A stretch of 64,000 nucleotides of DNA from Linnemannia hyalina. Its lineage: Eukaryota > Mortierellomycota > Mortierellomycetes > Mortierellales > Mortierellaceae. The notes below the pieces were generated by a model that saw only the letters and a list, made by a program, of their open reading frames with translations, was not told where the DNA came from and did no database searches. Below, piece by piece: positions 45,636-56,929 of the stretch; position 1 is the first letter of the stretch, and each line of letters begins with the position of its first letter. The stretch lies in NCBI GenBank assembly GCA_019671135.1, contig JAHRHY010000014.1:184001-248000 (forward strand), in the 5' to 3' direction. Both the position numbers and the translations under genes were made by a program.

Positions 45636-46893
45636 TTGTGTCGAATGGTTTGTTTGTTTGTTGTTGTTATTGTGCGTGTTTTGTTTTGTTGAGGCAATCC
45701 GCCGCCTTTTATTATTTTCTATCGAGGGCGAAAAATAGAGTCACTCTGTATCCATTTTATGGGAAAGTGAAAAAAAGGAGCACAAACTACGACACATGCA
45801 TCATCATCCCAATCTGAGTGGCATCTTGGCGTCGAGTGGGCGCAGTATTTGTATCTAGCAAGACTCATAGCAAATGCAATTGCGAGAGGTGAAGGGATTG
45901 ACTGTTGAGGACATATACAAGTGACATCTACTCGACCCTAGTTGTCTTCTCCACCATTCCACAAGTCTCTGTCTTGCTGACATAGTCAAGGGACAATGAA
46001 ATGATAGCCATTGTGCAGTTGACAAATGGGAGCATGATGTCAGGGTGATTTGGAATTCATTCTGAACCAAGAGAAAAAAAAATTAATCCCCATGGCGACC
46101 TGCAACCCAACAGTCGCGATTCAAACACCATTGGGCGTGTTTGATTGATGTCGTTGTTGTATTCACCATGGGTATGCCTATATCGCCGATTTGCGCACGT
46201 CTCTTTCTTTTCCTTTTCGCATCCTCTCCCGTTCACCCATTACAATAATAGCCTTACCTCGTTAGCAAGACAACAAAAAAAATTATTCGCCCATCCACAC
46301 CTTCGGGTCCTTTCTCTGTTTTTTCTTGGGTGCTTGTATTCTTAGCTGAAGAAAAGGTAAACCACAACAAGGTGAATCTAGATCCGTTTCTTTTTCTTTC
46401 CTCTTTGTTTGTTGCGCTAATCAAAGCAAAGACACGCGAACAAGCGACAACTCTCCTCTCCCACTCCTTCCCCCAGAATAGATACATCCACACCCCCACC
46501 TTCATCCACCTCGAACAGTGACACTACACAATCAAAACTATCGCGTTTCAGATTCCCGGCGCGCTGATCGAAATCTTTTCATTTTATCCGTTGTCTTTAT
46601 TCTTCGCTCTTTGTCATTCCCTTTCCTTCTCCTTCTCTCTCTTCTCTCCTCCATCTTCTCTTTCCTTGCTTTCTCCTTTTCCTACTACCGCCCATACTCT
46701 GTCCCCTTCGGACCATCCTCGACTCTCTTTCCCTCTCCTTCTCTCTTCTCTTCCCTCCACACAAAACACTTACATCATCCAATTAGATCAGGAGCTACTA
46801 CAGTTGCACAGCAGATAGACCTTACTGACAACGAAGCAACCACGACCACAACCCCTCTCCCCTTTCCTTCCCTGACATCAACACCTTTCAGCA
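45636..46893. promoter_or_regulatory. divergent upstream region (GNAT copy 2 / protease)
   Basis: No gene. It contains the promoters of both neighbours. A long CT-rich leader (46590-46800) precedes the protease start. An open frame across 46518-47075 is out of frame with the protease and is rejected. Confidence 0.5.
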
Positions 46894-49009
46894 ATGAAGG
46901 TTGCATGCCTCTTGCCATTACCCTTGCTACTGGCCCCCTTCACCCACGCCGCAGACTACCTCGTCCGCTTCAAGGAAGGCACCCCCGCCCCAGTTACCCA
47001 ACAAAATGGCATCTCCAGGATCGAGACCTTCGCCACCGTCCAGTCTGCAGGAGGAGCCTCCCAACCCAAGTTTGACTACCACTCCAACGTACTCGCCCTC
47101 ACCGTCTTGTCTCTCTCCCAGGCCAAGGCCTTAACGACTCACGGTGACAAGAACAAGCACCGTCATGGCAAGTCCAAGGCCCAGGTTGAGACTACCGCCA
47201 CAGCAGAGGCGACAGGAGGTGAGACTGCTGTTCAGATCAAGTCCAAGGGTCGCTGGTTCACTTTTGACGACTCTGAGTTCCATGTCTGGCACGGAGACTT
47301 TTCGGAGACCGAGGCCAAGATGTTGGCCCAAGATGCCGGTGTCGAGATGGTCGAAAAGGATATGGTGATCAGGTTCCCTGAGCTGGAACAGTACAGCAAC
47401 CAGACGGCCACGGCACTCAAGATCATGAACCTCGAGCGGGCCTATAGCCTTGTGGACGAGCACTTGTCGGCCTTGGAGCTCAAGACGGCGAGGAAGAAGG
47501 CTGTGGAGAAGGATGCAGAGGTGCATATCCCCAACATTGACGAGAAGGAGTCGTCGTCGCGGCGCAAGTCGAGCAAGAAGATGCACTTCGCGAGCGAGTT
47601 TGTGCAGCCTGTCACTGCCGAGGATATTCCTGGACCCAACAATGCCTACACTATCCAACAGCATGCACCCAGTTGGGTATGTTGTCTTATCCGTTAACGG
47701 CTATTGTTGTTTTCTTTGTCTGTTCCACCCGTTGATTTGGATTTGCATGAACTGACACATTTTTTCTGTTTCTGTTCGCTTCTATTTGATCGTGATGAAC
47801 ACTGGTTACTCAATCACACGTCCACGGCGCGTTACATCATTTTCTCCATACGTGTTTATAATTTATGAACAATAGGGTCTGCCACGCGTCTCTCAGCGCA
47901 CTCTCCCACTCAGCTCCGACTACCTCTACCCTAACTCGGCCGGAGAAGGTGTCGACGTCTACGTCATCGACACCGGCATCAACATCCACCATGTCGACTT
48001 TGAGGGCCGCGCTCGCTGGGGTGTCACCACCGTCCCCGGCGCACCCAACACCGACGACAACGGTCACGGCACCTTCGTCGCCGGTGTCATCGGCTCTCGC
48101 ACTTTCGGTGTCGCCAAGAAGGTCAACCTGATCGCCGTCAAGGGCCTTAACAAGGAGGGCACCTCGACCCTCTCCCAGATCCTGGCCGCTCTTGACTGGG
48201 TCACCAAACAGAACGCTAGTTCGTCCAACCACCGTAATGTCGTTAACCTCTCCCTCGGGGCCGGCTACTCCAAGGTCCTCAACTCTGCCATTGATGCCCT
48301 GGTTCGGTCCGGCTTGTTTATCGTCGCCGCGGCCGGAAACGGAGACGAGCACAATATCGGTCAAAACGCCTGCAACTACTCCCCTGCCTCCGCACCTACG
48401 GCCTTCACAGTCGGATCGACCAACATAAGCGACCAGATGTCGTCCTTCTCTAACTATGGTCCATGTGTCAACATCTACGCCCCCGGTGAGCGTGTCCGCT
48501 CAACCTGGATAGGTCCCACCAACCGCGAGATCTACACCGACAGTGGCACCTCCTTCTCTGCACCCAACGTCGCCGGTATCGCCGCCCTCGTCATGAGCGC
48601 CGAGAGTGGGGACCGTTCAGACGGATCCTGGTCACCCAAGGGCATCGGCAGCCGCATCCTCCAGCTCGGAACCCGCAACGTCATCCGCAGCTTCAAGGGC
48701 CCCACCAACACCAACCTCTTGGCCTTCAACGGGGCTGGCATCATCGGTATCGGAAGCAACAACAGCAGCAACAATGGTACCAATAATAACCAAGGCGGTG
48801 GAGATAACAACAATGGAGGCAACGGTGGTGGTGGGGATAACGGTCCAAAGGTTCCCCCTTTTGGATCAAATACCACCACCCCACTCGTTAATGGCGCCGC
48901 ATCTGTCAGCAGTATCTCGAACCATGGACCCACCCTCAGTGTCTTGCAGACATTGACGATCTTGTCTATTGTTGGTGCTACGTTTGCGTCTGTTGTGCTT
49001 TCGTTGTAA
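46894..49009 (+). CDS. secreted subtilisin-like serine protease (S8, proteinase K type), GPI-anchor candidate (two exons)
   Basis: Extracellular or cell-surface endopeptidase. Exons are 46894-47676 and 47876-49009, giving 638 aa. Signal peptide: MKVACLLPLPLLLAPFTHAA. An inhibitor I9-like prodomain starts DYLVRFKEG, but the whole pro region is about 270 residues, far longer than the usual 80-100, with Lys/Glu-rich insertions. The catalytic triad is complete: YVIDTG (Asp 293), NGHGTF (His 325), SGTSFSAP (Ser 487), with the oxyanion AAAGN (Asn 416). After the domain comes an Asn/Gly-rich spacer and a hydrophobic C-terminus (LTILSIVGATFASVVLSL), the layout of a GPI-anchored protein. Intron 199 nt. 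Confidence 0.93.
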
Positions 49010-49300
49010 TTAGGGTGTCCTCGTACTTTTGTACATAGATTCTTTTGCCTGGTCCCCTCTTTCTTTTCAATAATATTCTGCGATTCTCTCTGAACCTCTC
49101 TTCTCGAACTCGCGCTCTCTCTTTTCTCTCGATTCCTTAATACCGAGATATTAATCACGGTAACCCATCACTTTGTCGTGTTGCACATGTGAAGATACTT
49201 GACAGTCGTGAGCGTCCAGTGGCATTATTATTTTGTATTCAGATGAATTATGCAAGCAGGAAGCTTGGAAACAGGAGAAAAGGGAACTAACAAAAAAACA

Positions 49301-51834
49301 TTAGAGCAACATATCGCCAACGCGGATACCACAGATCTCGATAGGAGCCGTAGTGGGTTCTTTCATCTCGAACCTCAAGAACTGGATCCCGCGAGTATCA
49401 AGCTGGATGCCAATCTTTCGACCAACATCTGTGCATCGCAAGTCCTTCATCCTTATCGACCCTGTCGCTCTCTCTGTCTCTCCCGTGCATGTCATCTACC
49501 GAAACAATTGTAAGATTTTTTTTCGCATTAGCTAATGACAAGTAGTACAAAGTAAAGTCCCCGACCATGCGAGACAATAAAACAATACATAACAAACAGA
49601 AACAAACAAAATAAGAAACGAAGCCATGGCTTACCCAGTTGTTCCCATCAACACTAGCCTTAACAACCATAAACTTGCCCAAATGAACTAACGTTGCCTC
49701 AAATGTCGACCAAACCTCAATCGATTTCGCCCTCTCCCCCAACTCCAACAACGGCAACACAAACCTCAACCCAAAATACCCGCCCTTTTCCAACGGATGA
49801 AAGCTCTGCCAGCATGTTGAGAGGTCTTGATCGACAGCATAGTGGTAGGTATGCATGACGACGAAATCTGGTTTTGGGTAGTTTAGGGATTTGAAGCGCG
49901 CTTCGTGCGCTTGCAGGATGTCGCGGTGTTGGGTTGTTGTAGTTGTGGGAGAGGTGGTAGAGGGGTTAGAGGTGTCGGGATTCCATTTTATAGATTCTGG
50001 TTGAGGGAACATGTCGATGTTTGTTTGAAAGAGGCATTTGTCATTTGAGCAGCTCGATCTATTTTGGAAGAGAGTGTGTTCATTTAGTTAGTAGAGGAGA
50101 AATGAAAGAGAGGGTGGATGAGTGGACGAGTGGACGGACGTTCATTCTTTTCCTCCTTCGTTAGTCGTCATTTGTACCTGGTATGACGGTCCTTGAAGGC
50201 AGGAAGTTCCTCGTCAGCAACAAAGTCCGACTTGGCTCCGACTCGGTGTGGCGACCCATGGACGACTCCTGTTCCTGAAAGCACTGTTGTCAACCTGAAC
50301 ATCGCATCCGTCTGTTGAAGATTACAAAAACGAAGATCACGGTTAACATTGGTGTTTCCTCTGCTCAATGTTAGAGAATTCAGGAGTAAAGTGTCCATCC
50401 TCTCCCCTGACTTCCCCCCCCCTTCTTCCTTCATCCTTTTGTATCCCAATTACACGCTCCAATTACCATCCCTCCAGACAAACAAATAAACAAACAAACA
50501 AACAAACAAACAAACAAACAAACAAACAAGCAAACAAACAAACAAACAACAACTAAGCGAGAACGTACCATGTGCTCATAGACAACGCTCCACTGATCAA
50601 TCCGTCCACTCCAACTCGAACTCTGGTCCAACGGCGCTAGGGCATGACTCAACACAATCGGATACTGATTCCTCCAAAGCGCAAAAAACAGATCCCCTAG
50701 TTGCACTCGCTCCTTCCACAAATTACTCCCGCCCAGCTGCATCAAGAACTTGAACACTGCCTTCTTGGGCATAAACGACCCGGCCCCCAACCACGAGAAG
50801 CCAGTGTGTAAACCTAGTTGCGGGTTCTGGAAGGTCCAGGAACGTTGTTGGGCGGCCATGGCCGGGATGGTAGATGTTATGAGGGAGGAGGGGTTGTCGA
50901 CCATGAGGGAGTACATCGAGTCGAGGGAGAGGTTTATCCAGTCGTCGTCTTGGATGTAGCAATGTTCGTATTTTGCGAGGGTACATGTGGTGTATTTTGA
51001 AAAGTCGTGCAGGTTTGCAACAGAGTTGAACACTGAGATCGACGGCCATGTTTGAGTAGTGGTGTTGGAAGGGAAGTCGTGGGTGGTGGAGAGGACGACG
51101 TCGGGGTTGTTGTTCCAGATGAGGATCTCTTGGATGAAGGGGTATTTCCGCAGGTGGGCGACGACGGCCTTGACACCTTCTTTGCGCTTCCAGGAGAGGA
51201 TGACGGCGGTGATGGGGACGTATTTTGATGCTGGGCCGGTGTTGATTCCGCTTGCACCGGAGGAGGATGATAGGAGTGATGAGGAACTAGATGAAGAAGA
51301 CGACAACGAAGAAGGTGATGAAGACGAAGAGCCAGGTCCGCCGTTGCCGTTGGACTTGGGAGAGACAAAGAGCGAGGCAGGGAAAGAACTGACACGAGTA
51401 GGCCCCACATCCGCCAAATCGGTCCGGTAATTAGACCGCTGGTCCCACTCCATCAACATCAATATCCTCTCTCGCTCCCTCAACTTATCCACTGACAGTG
51501 CCACCGCCGCCCCTGCTGCTTTAGACTTGAAGACCCCATTCTTGTTCATCACAACTCTCTCCTTGCTCGTCCTGTCTCCATGATAGTTACTGTTCCCGAG
51601 TCTCCCTGCGCCATGACCAATACTATCGCCAGAGTATGAACGCGACAGAAGGTAGAGTGCCAAGAAGGAGACGATGACGAGGAGGGTCCGGGAGGAGGAA
51701 GTCCGTTTGAGGAGTGTCCTGAGGAAGCACTGTGCCTGGGCTGTCCATTGTGCGACGGTAGAGGTCCTGGGTTTCACATGTAGTGGTAGGATCTCTGATT
51801 GTTGTTGTTGTTGTTGTTGTAGTTGTCCTGGCAT
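49301..51834 (-). CDS. type II membrane putative glycosyltransferase (four exons)
   Basis: Exons on the minus strand are 51834-50569, 50311-50178, 50058-49635 and 49495-49301, giving 672 aa. After a Gln-rich N-terminus, one transmembrane helix (residues 49-65, LLVIVSFLALYLLS) gives a Golgi type II topology, followed by a Ser-rich stem. The catalytic region begins VPITAVILSWKRKEGVKAVVAHL and EILIWNNNPDV, which is GT-A-like, and contains CYIQDDDW (295-299), a candidate metal- and nucleotide-sugar-binding DxD. The C-terminal part (HTYHYAVDQDLSTCWQSF ... IGIQLDTRGIQFLRFEMKE) resembles a discoidin-like beta-sandwich. The GT family and acceptor are not identified. The open frame upstream to 52323 lacks family features; the chosen ATG directly precedes the Gln run. 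Confidence 0.78.
50477..50550. repeat. (CAAA)n microsatellite in intron 1 of the glycosyltransferase gene
   Basis: About 18 near-perfect tetranucleotide units (AAAC/CAAA) within the first intron. Confidence 0.9.
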
Positions 51835-52622
51835 TTGGGCTGTCCTTTTAGGGTGGTTGAAGTGTGGTTGCTTGTTGTTGGAAGTGGTGTGGGGTAAAGA
51901 AGGAGTCGTCTGTGTAACCGAGCTTCGCTTGTCCTGGTTTGTTTTGGCGGGATATGATAATTTTGGGCGTGCTGGGTCTGAGCGGAAAAGAAAAGAAAGA
52001 ACGTAAAAGAGGAACAAAAAAAGAAGAGATGCAAAAGGCGAGCGAATGGAGTCGTTCAAGGGCGTGAACGTGCGGGGGTGACGGAGAAATAACGAGAAAA
52101 GGGAAAATGTGTGTGTGAGAGAGAGAAGGAGAGTAAGAGGCAAGGGAGGAGGGTGAAGAGAGCAGAAAAAAAAACGAAGGGCGCGTTTAAGGAAGGGGAA
52201 GAGAAAGGCTAATTGGTTCGCGTTTCTCGTTCTTGGATGTTTGCCTGCCTTCCTGCCTGCCCTTCGTCTCCCCCCTTGATGGATAGTGTCCCTTCGCCCA
52301 GAAAAGGGGGGGCCTTTCACCATTGCTCATATATTTTTTTCTACAGCTAAAAGCGGATGCAAGGTCAAGGAGGAGTAAGGGATAGACGAGAATGAAAGAG
52401 GCCCCTGAACAAGCGAATGAACAGTGGCATGATCACGTTTCGTGGTATTTGCATTTGTTGCTAACTAGCCAATAACGTCCACGCCAACCTACCATCTACA
52501 CTCATTCCATCGTATGAAAAATCAGCCAGAACAACAACAACAACAACAACAACATCAGAGTGAAGTGTGTCGAGATGAATAAAATGCAAGAATAAATATT
52601 ATTATGAAATTACCAAGTAGCT

Positions 52623-55120
52623 CTAAATGCGTCCCTTGACCCAGCCCTCAAGACCTCCAGCAACCCAAATCTCCTGAACACTCTTCCCAAGACTACCAAC
52701 TCTGTAAACCTTATCCTCCTGCCCCTCCCTGCTAACCTGAACCTTGCCACTCGCCAAGGAAACAGTCGCCTTCCAACCAGTCCGGTCCGTCAACTTGGCA
52801 GTACCCCTTTCGGCCGCCAGATCACGCACCAGTTCAGGACTCTCCATCAACAACAAGCCATTGTTGATCGAGTTGCGCTTGAAGGTTTCTGAGAACGATC
52901 CTGCAATAAGGAGTTTAACGCCTGCAGACAGCAGGGCGGTGGCGGCTTGTTCACGAGAGGATCCTGTACCAAAGTTAAAGCCTCCGATGAGGATGTCGCT
53001 GGGCTTGACGATGCTTGCGAATTGGGTATCGTAGTTTTCCATGACCACCTTGCGCATGGTCTCCGGGCCAATGTCGTCCTGGTAGGTGTATTTTCCGGGG
53101 TAGATGCCGTCGGTGTTGAGGTTGTCGGCAGGGCAGAAGAGCAGCTCGCCGGTCATGTGGGAGGGGAAGTTGGGGATCGTTTCGTCCGAAACTGCAGCAG
53201 CCTCAGTGTTGACTGATGCTGATGCACTGCTGAGGGTGATCAAGCTAGTCTTTGGTATGGGGACAGTGCCGGAAGTGGCGATGGAGGAAGGGGCGACGAT
53301 TTTTCCAGAGATGGCGGAAGCGGCGACGACTGCGGGAGAGGCGAGGTAGGCGAGTGCCTTTGGAGAGCCCATGCGACCCTTGAAGTTGCGGTTTGTTGCC
53401 GAAATACCAATCTCTCCATCCTGCAGCAATCCAGTTCCCAGACCTAGCGGAAAGTGATAATCAGAGCGTGAAGTGTCATTGGTTAGCGATCGGGGTGATT
53501 TACAGTCACATCTTGAGTTGAGAACGATAAAGTCCATCATCATCAAATAATCACCTACCAACGCAGGGTCCACATCCAGCAGGGAGGGCAATGGCACCAG
53601 CATCCATAAGCGCCTGCCAGTCGCCCGTCGACTCGACCTCAGCCTGGACCTCACTACTCGCCGCGGCGACATAGAATTCAACACCCTCAGCAATCTTCTT
53701 GCCCCGAACAACAGCCGCAGCCTGACGGAGATCGCTCGCACGAGAGTTGACGCACGAGACCAAGTAGGCCTTGTTGATCTTGACATCCTTCAGATCCTGA
53801 ACCGACTGGGCAACCTTAACAGAGTTAGGACCCGAGATATAGGGCGAGACAGTCGACAAGTCCAGGACCAAATGCTTGGCATAGGTAGCGCCATGGTCAG
53901 GCGAGAACTTGTTCTGGGCCAACTGCTCAACTCGCTCCTTGTTGACACGTGGGTGAACAAACTCCTGACCAGCAGGGACCTTTTCAATGTTCTTGTTGGT
54001 GAACCGAGTCCTCTCCAAGACCTGGATTCGCTTCTGGTAGTACTCCCTCGTCACATCATCAATAGGGAACACACCGGCAAGGGCACCCCACTCCGTGGTC
54101 ATGTTGGCAATCGCAAGGCGGTCCTCAATATGCAACGACTGCACACCTTCGCCTGTAAACTCGATCGCCGTATTCAGGACCTCATCCTTGTTAAAAACCG
54201 AGCACAACGTAATAATCACATCCTTGCCTGTCACACCGGGAGCCAGCTGGTTCTTGAGCTCGACCTTGACAACGGGCGGGACTTGCCACCAAGTCTGGCC
54301 TGTGGCCCAAATAGCAGCAGCATCTGTCCGGACGATGGGTGTTCCGAGAGATCCGATACCGCCGTACATGTTGGAGTGAGAGTCTGAGGCGACGGTGAGT
54401 GTTCCTGGGAATGCGTATCCTTCCTCGACCATGACCTGGTGTCCGATACCGCGGCCTGCTGGGTAGAAATCGACTTTGTTCTCTCCTGCGAACGCCTCAA
54501 TCGTTGCGTACTTGTTCAAGTTCTAATCCATCGGGAATGTGAGCAATGGGGAACGACAAGGCAAATAAAGGATCAGTGTTTTTTCTTTCTTGTCGCATAT
54601 GCCTTCCTGGTCTTGGTTTTTCCTCCGCCACACGCACTCGCGCATCTTTTTTGAGTCGAAAAATTACCTTCTCGGTCTTGTTCTGGACATCGTGGTCGAG
54701 TGCAAACACGGGCTGACGAGGGTTCTTGAACTGAGCTGCACCAATACTCTTGAACCTATCCAGTCAAAACACCAACAAACACGGCATATTGTAAGTCATC
54801 GTTTTTCTTCGGAGACAAAACAAGGTCATCTAATAATGACCTTAACAAGTATCAAAGAGTACTTACTTGGAGATGACGGCGCCGGTGTTATCGTGGGTGA
54901 GGACGTGTTCGGGCCGGATGGCAACAAAGTCGCCACTGAGGATAGTCTGGTTAGGGGAGAGGTCTACGGCGTATCGCTGGGCAATCTTTTCGATCATGTT
55001 TTGTGGCTGGAAGGCGGTTGCGGTGGCGAGCATCCTGCGGAATGTTCTTGAGGAGTAGCGATTTGACATTGTGTTGTAGGAGGTCGATAGGGACCTGACT
55101 GGTAGTGTCCTGAAGTTCAT
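52623..55120 (-). CDS. LYS4: mitochondrial homoaconitase (four exons)
   Basis: Converts homoaconitate to homoisocitrate in the fungal alpha-aminoadipate lysine pathway, in the mitochondrial matrix, using a [4Fe-4S] cluster. Exons on the minus strand are 55120-54867, 54755-54668, 54522-53559 and 53443-52623, giving 708 aa (yeast Lys4 693). The N-terminus [16 protein letters not shown] with several Arg and no acids is a mitochondrial presequence. [17 protein letters not shown] and [18 protein letters not shown] are aconitase-superfamily blocks. The cluster cysteines are in [12 protein letters not shown] and GCGPCVG. The swivel domain begins near [23 protein letters not shown], and the SSREQA serine is catalytic in the family. 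The exon 3 donor is GTAGGT at 53558; the alternative GTGATT would break frame. Confidence 0.96.
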
Positions 55121-56929
55121 AATGTGTGTGTTGTGTGATAGAGTGGGGAGGGGAAGGAAGGATGAGGGATGGGAGGGGTGGGTATGGGTGAGGTGCAAAG
55201 AAATTAGAGGAGGAAGAGAAGAAGAAGAAAAAGAAAGGAAAGAAACGCGGGGTAAAAAGAAGAAGGCAAGACCGAGCAGGAGGAGATGAGATCGTCGAAT
55301 GTGTCGAAGCCATATCAAAAAAGGTCAAAGTGATCCGAGACGATGATGATAGATGCGATGTGATGCGATCAAACTTTCATATCCATCATATGTCGACAAA
55401 AGTGACTGCGATGGACAATTCATTTGTTGGTTAAGGGCGTTTCATTCAATCACCTGACATGGGCTGCTGTTCAGTTCCAGGGGCATGAACGAACAGGTGA
55501 GACAAAGTAAATGGTCTGATATCGAATCGAGACCTTTTGATTCAAAAGTCAAAAACAACTCTAATTTGTCTCATCAGTTGATAGTCATTTATGAAAGGGT
55601 TTGGTACCATCACCCTCAAGATGCTGGTGGTTCCTTGGTCCATGAGAACCCCTTTCGCCTATTAGGATTATTGACAAGGGTTCCTCAATAAACCCTTTTC
55701 TTTTTCTTACTACACTGTCTATCCTCCGATACCTCCGAAAAGAAACCCTGCACCGAAACCAGGGTGTTCACCTTATCCCTGCTGGAATAAGAAAGATGGT
55801 GTACTCATGAGTCTCATCCCCTACCTGCGATTCACAAAATACGTAAACGCATACACACACAAATAGATCTGTGTGTGGGTCCGTTTGGACCGTGGGCCTT
55901 GCATGGCGATGGTGATGGCGATGGCGTGGCGCTTTTTAATCTATTAACAACAATCGTTCTAGCTCAATTCAGTTCCAGTCAGGGAACTGAGATAGATGCA
56001 TTCTTTGCAGGCGTATGTGTCCATCCTTGTGCTTCTGCGCCGTAATTACATAAATACAAGTGTGTTTATCTCTTTTTGCTGTCCGTGTGTTTTTCGATTG
56101 CTCTCATTTTATTTTTTTCTTCTCTTCACTTACCCTCTCCGCCCGCCTGTGTTCATTTGTCCCTTGTTCTCTTCTTTCATCCCACTTCCCTTTCCCTTCT
56201 TTCTTTCCTTTCTTCTCTCCCCCTTTTCCTCCTACACCCTACCTCCTTCCCCGGCTGCCCTCACTCTCTCCCTCCTCACCTCCCAGCTGTCAATTGGTCC
56301 CTCTAACCTCGCTTGCCTCTAAACTCGCCTGGAGAGTACCCTCAAATGACCTGCTGGACCGCTCGCTTATGACCACCCTGCGCGCACTTCTTCAGTCTCT
56401 CACACTTCAACTCTTATCCTGTATAACTCTCGGGACTTTTTGACTTAGTCATATTCCCTTAAGGTCTTTTAATCGAGGGCGCCAGGATTTCCTTCCTCCC
56501 TCCTCCACCTGGATCTTATCCAACCCGGCAGTAGTGATATACAGGAACCAGCTGCTCTGAGCTCTGCTTCCTTTTCTCTCTCTTTGCCAGTTCGCTCTTC
56601 TTTTCTCCTTCTCTTTTCTCTCTCCTCTCTCGTACTCTCTCACACACACTCTCTATCGCCTTTTATCTACTACCATCTGACGACCCCACCCTGCTAACGA
56701 CCTATACGACAACAGAAACAACTTCCAACAAAGACACACATTCACTCAGTCCAGCCTCGCCTCAAAAAAAAAACTCTTCCTCCTCTACCTCGCATACGCA
56801 TAAGCATAAGCATAAGCATAGCAGAAACACCCCTTATTTTTCATTTCCCATTCTATTGTTTCCATCCATCCACAACGACTACGAAACTACAACCAAGAAC
56901 CCAACGCACACATATACACATAACTAATA
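55121..56929. promoter_or_regulatory. divergent upstream region (homoaconitase / low-complexity protein)
   Basis: 1.8 kb without a gene. It contains a purine-rich leader next to homoaconitase, a CT-rich region (56090-56290), a second CT-rich block (56575-56650) and a short (GCATAA)n run near 56795-56820 in the leader of the next gene. Confidence 0.5.

Noticed and set aside
46518..47075. Open frame overlapping the protease start
   Set aside because: Different frame from the S8 protease, CT-repeat-derived composition, no family match.
50477..50550. Regularly spaced repeat considered as a CRISPR array
   Set aside because: It is a CAAA microsatellite in an intron; there are no repeat-spacer units, and the genome is eukaryotic.
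50569..52323. Long N-terminal extension of the glycosyltransferase starting at 52323
   Set aside because: The extra 163 residues are low-complexity leader (Arg/Pro and Leu/Ser runs); the ATG at 51834 gives a normal type II topology.
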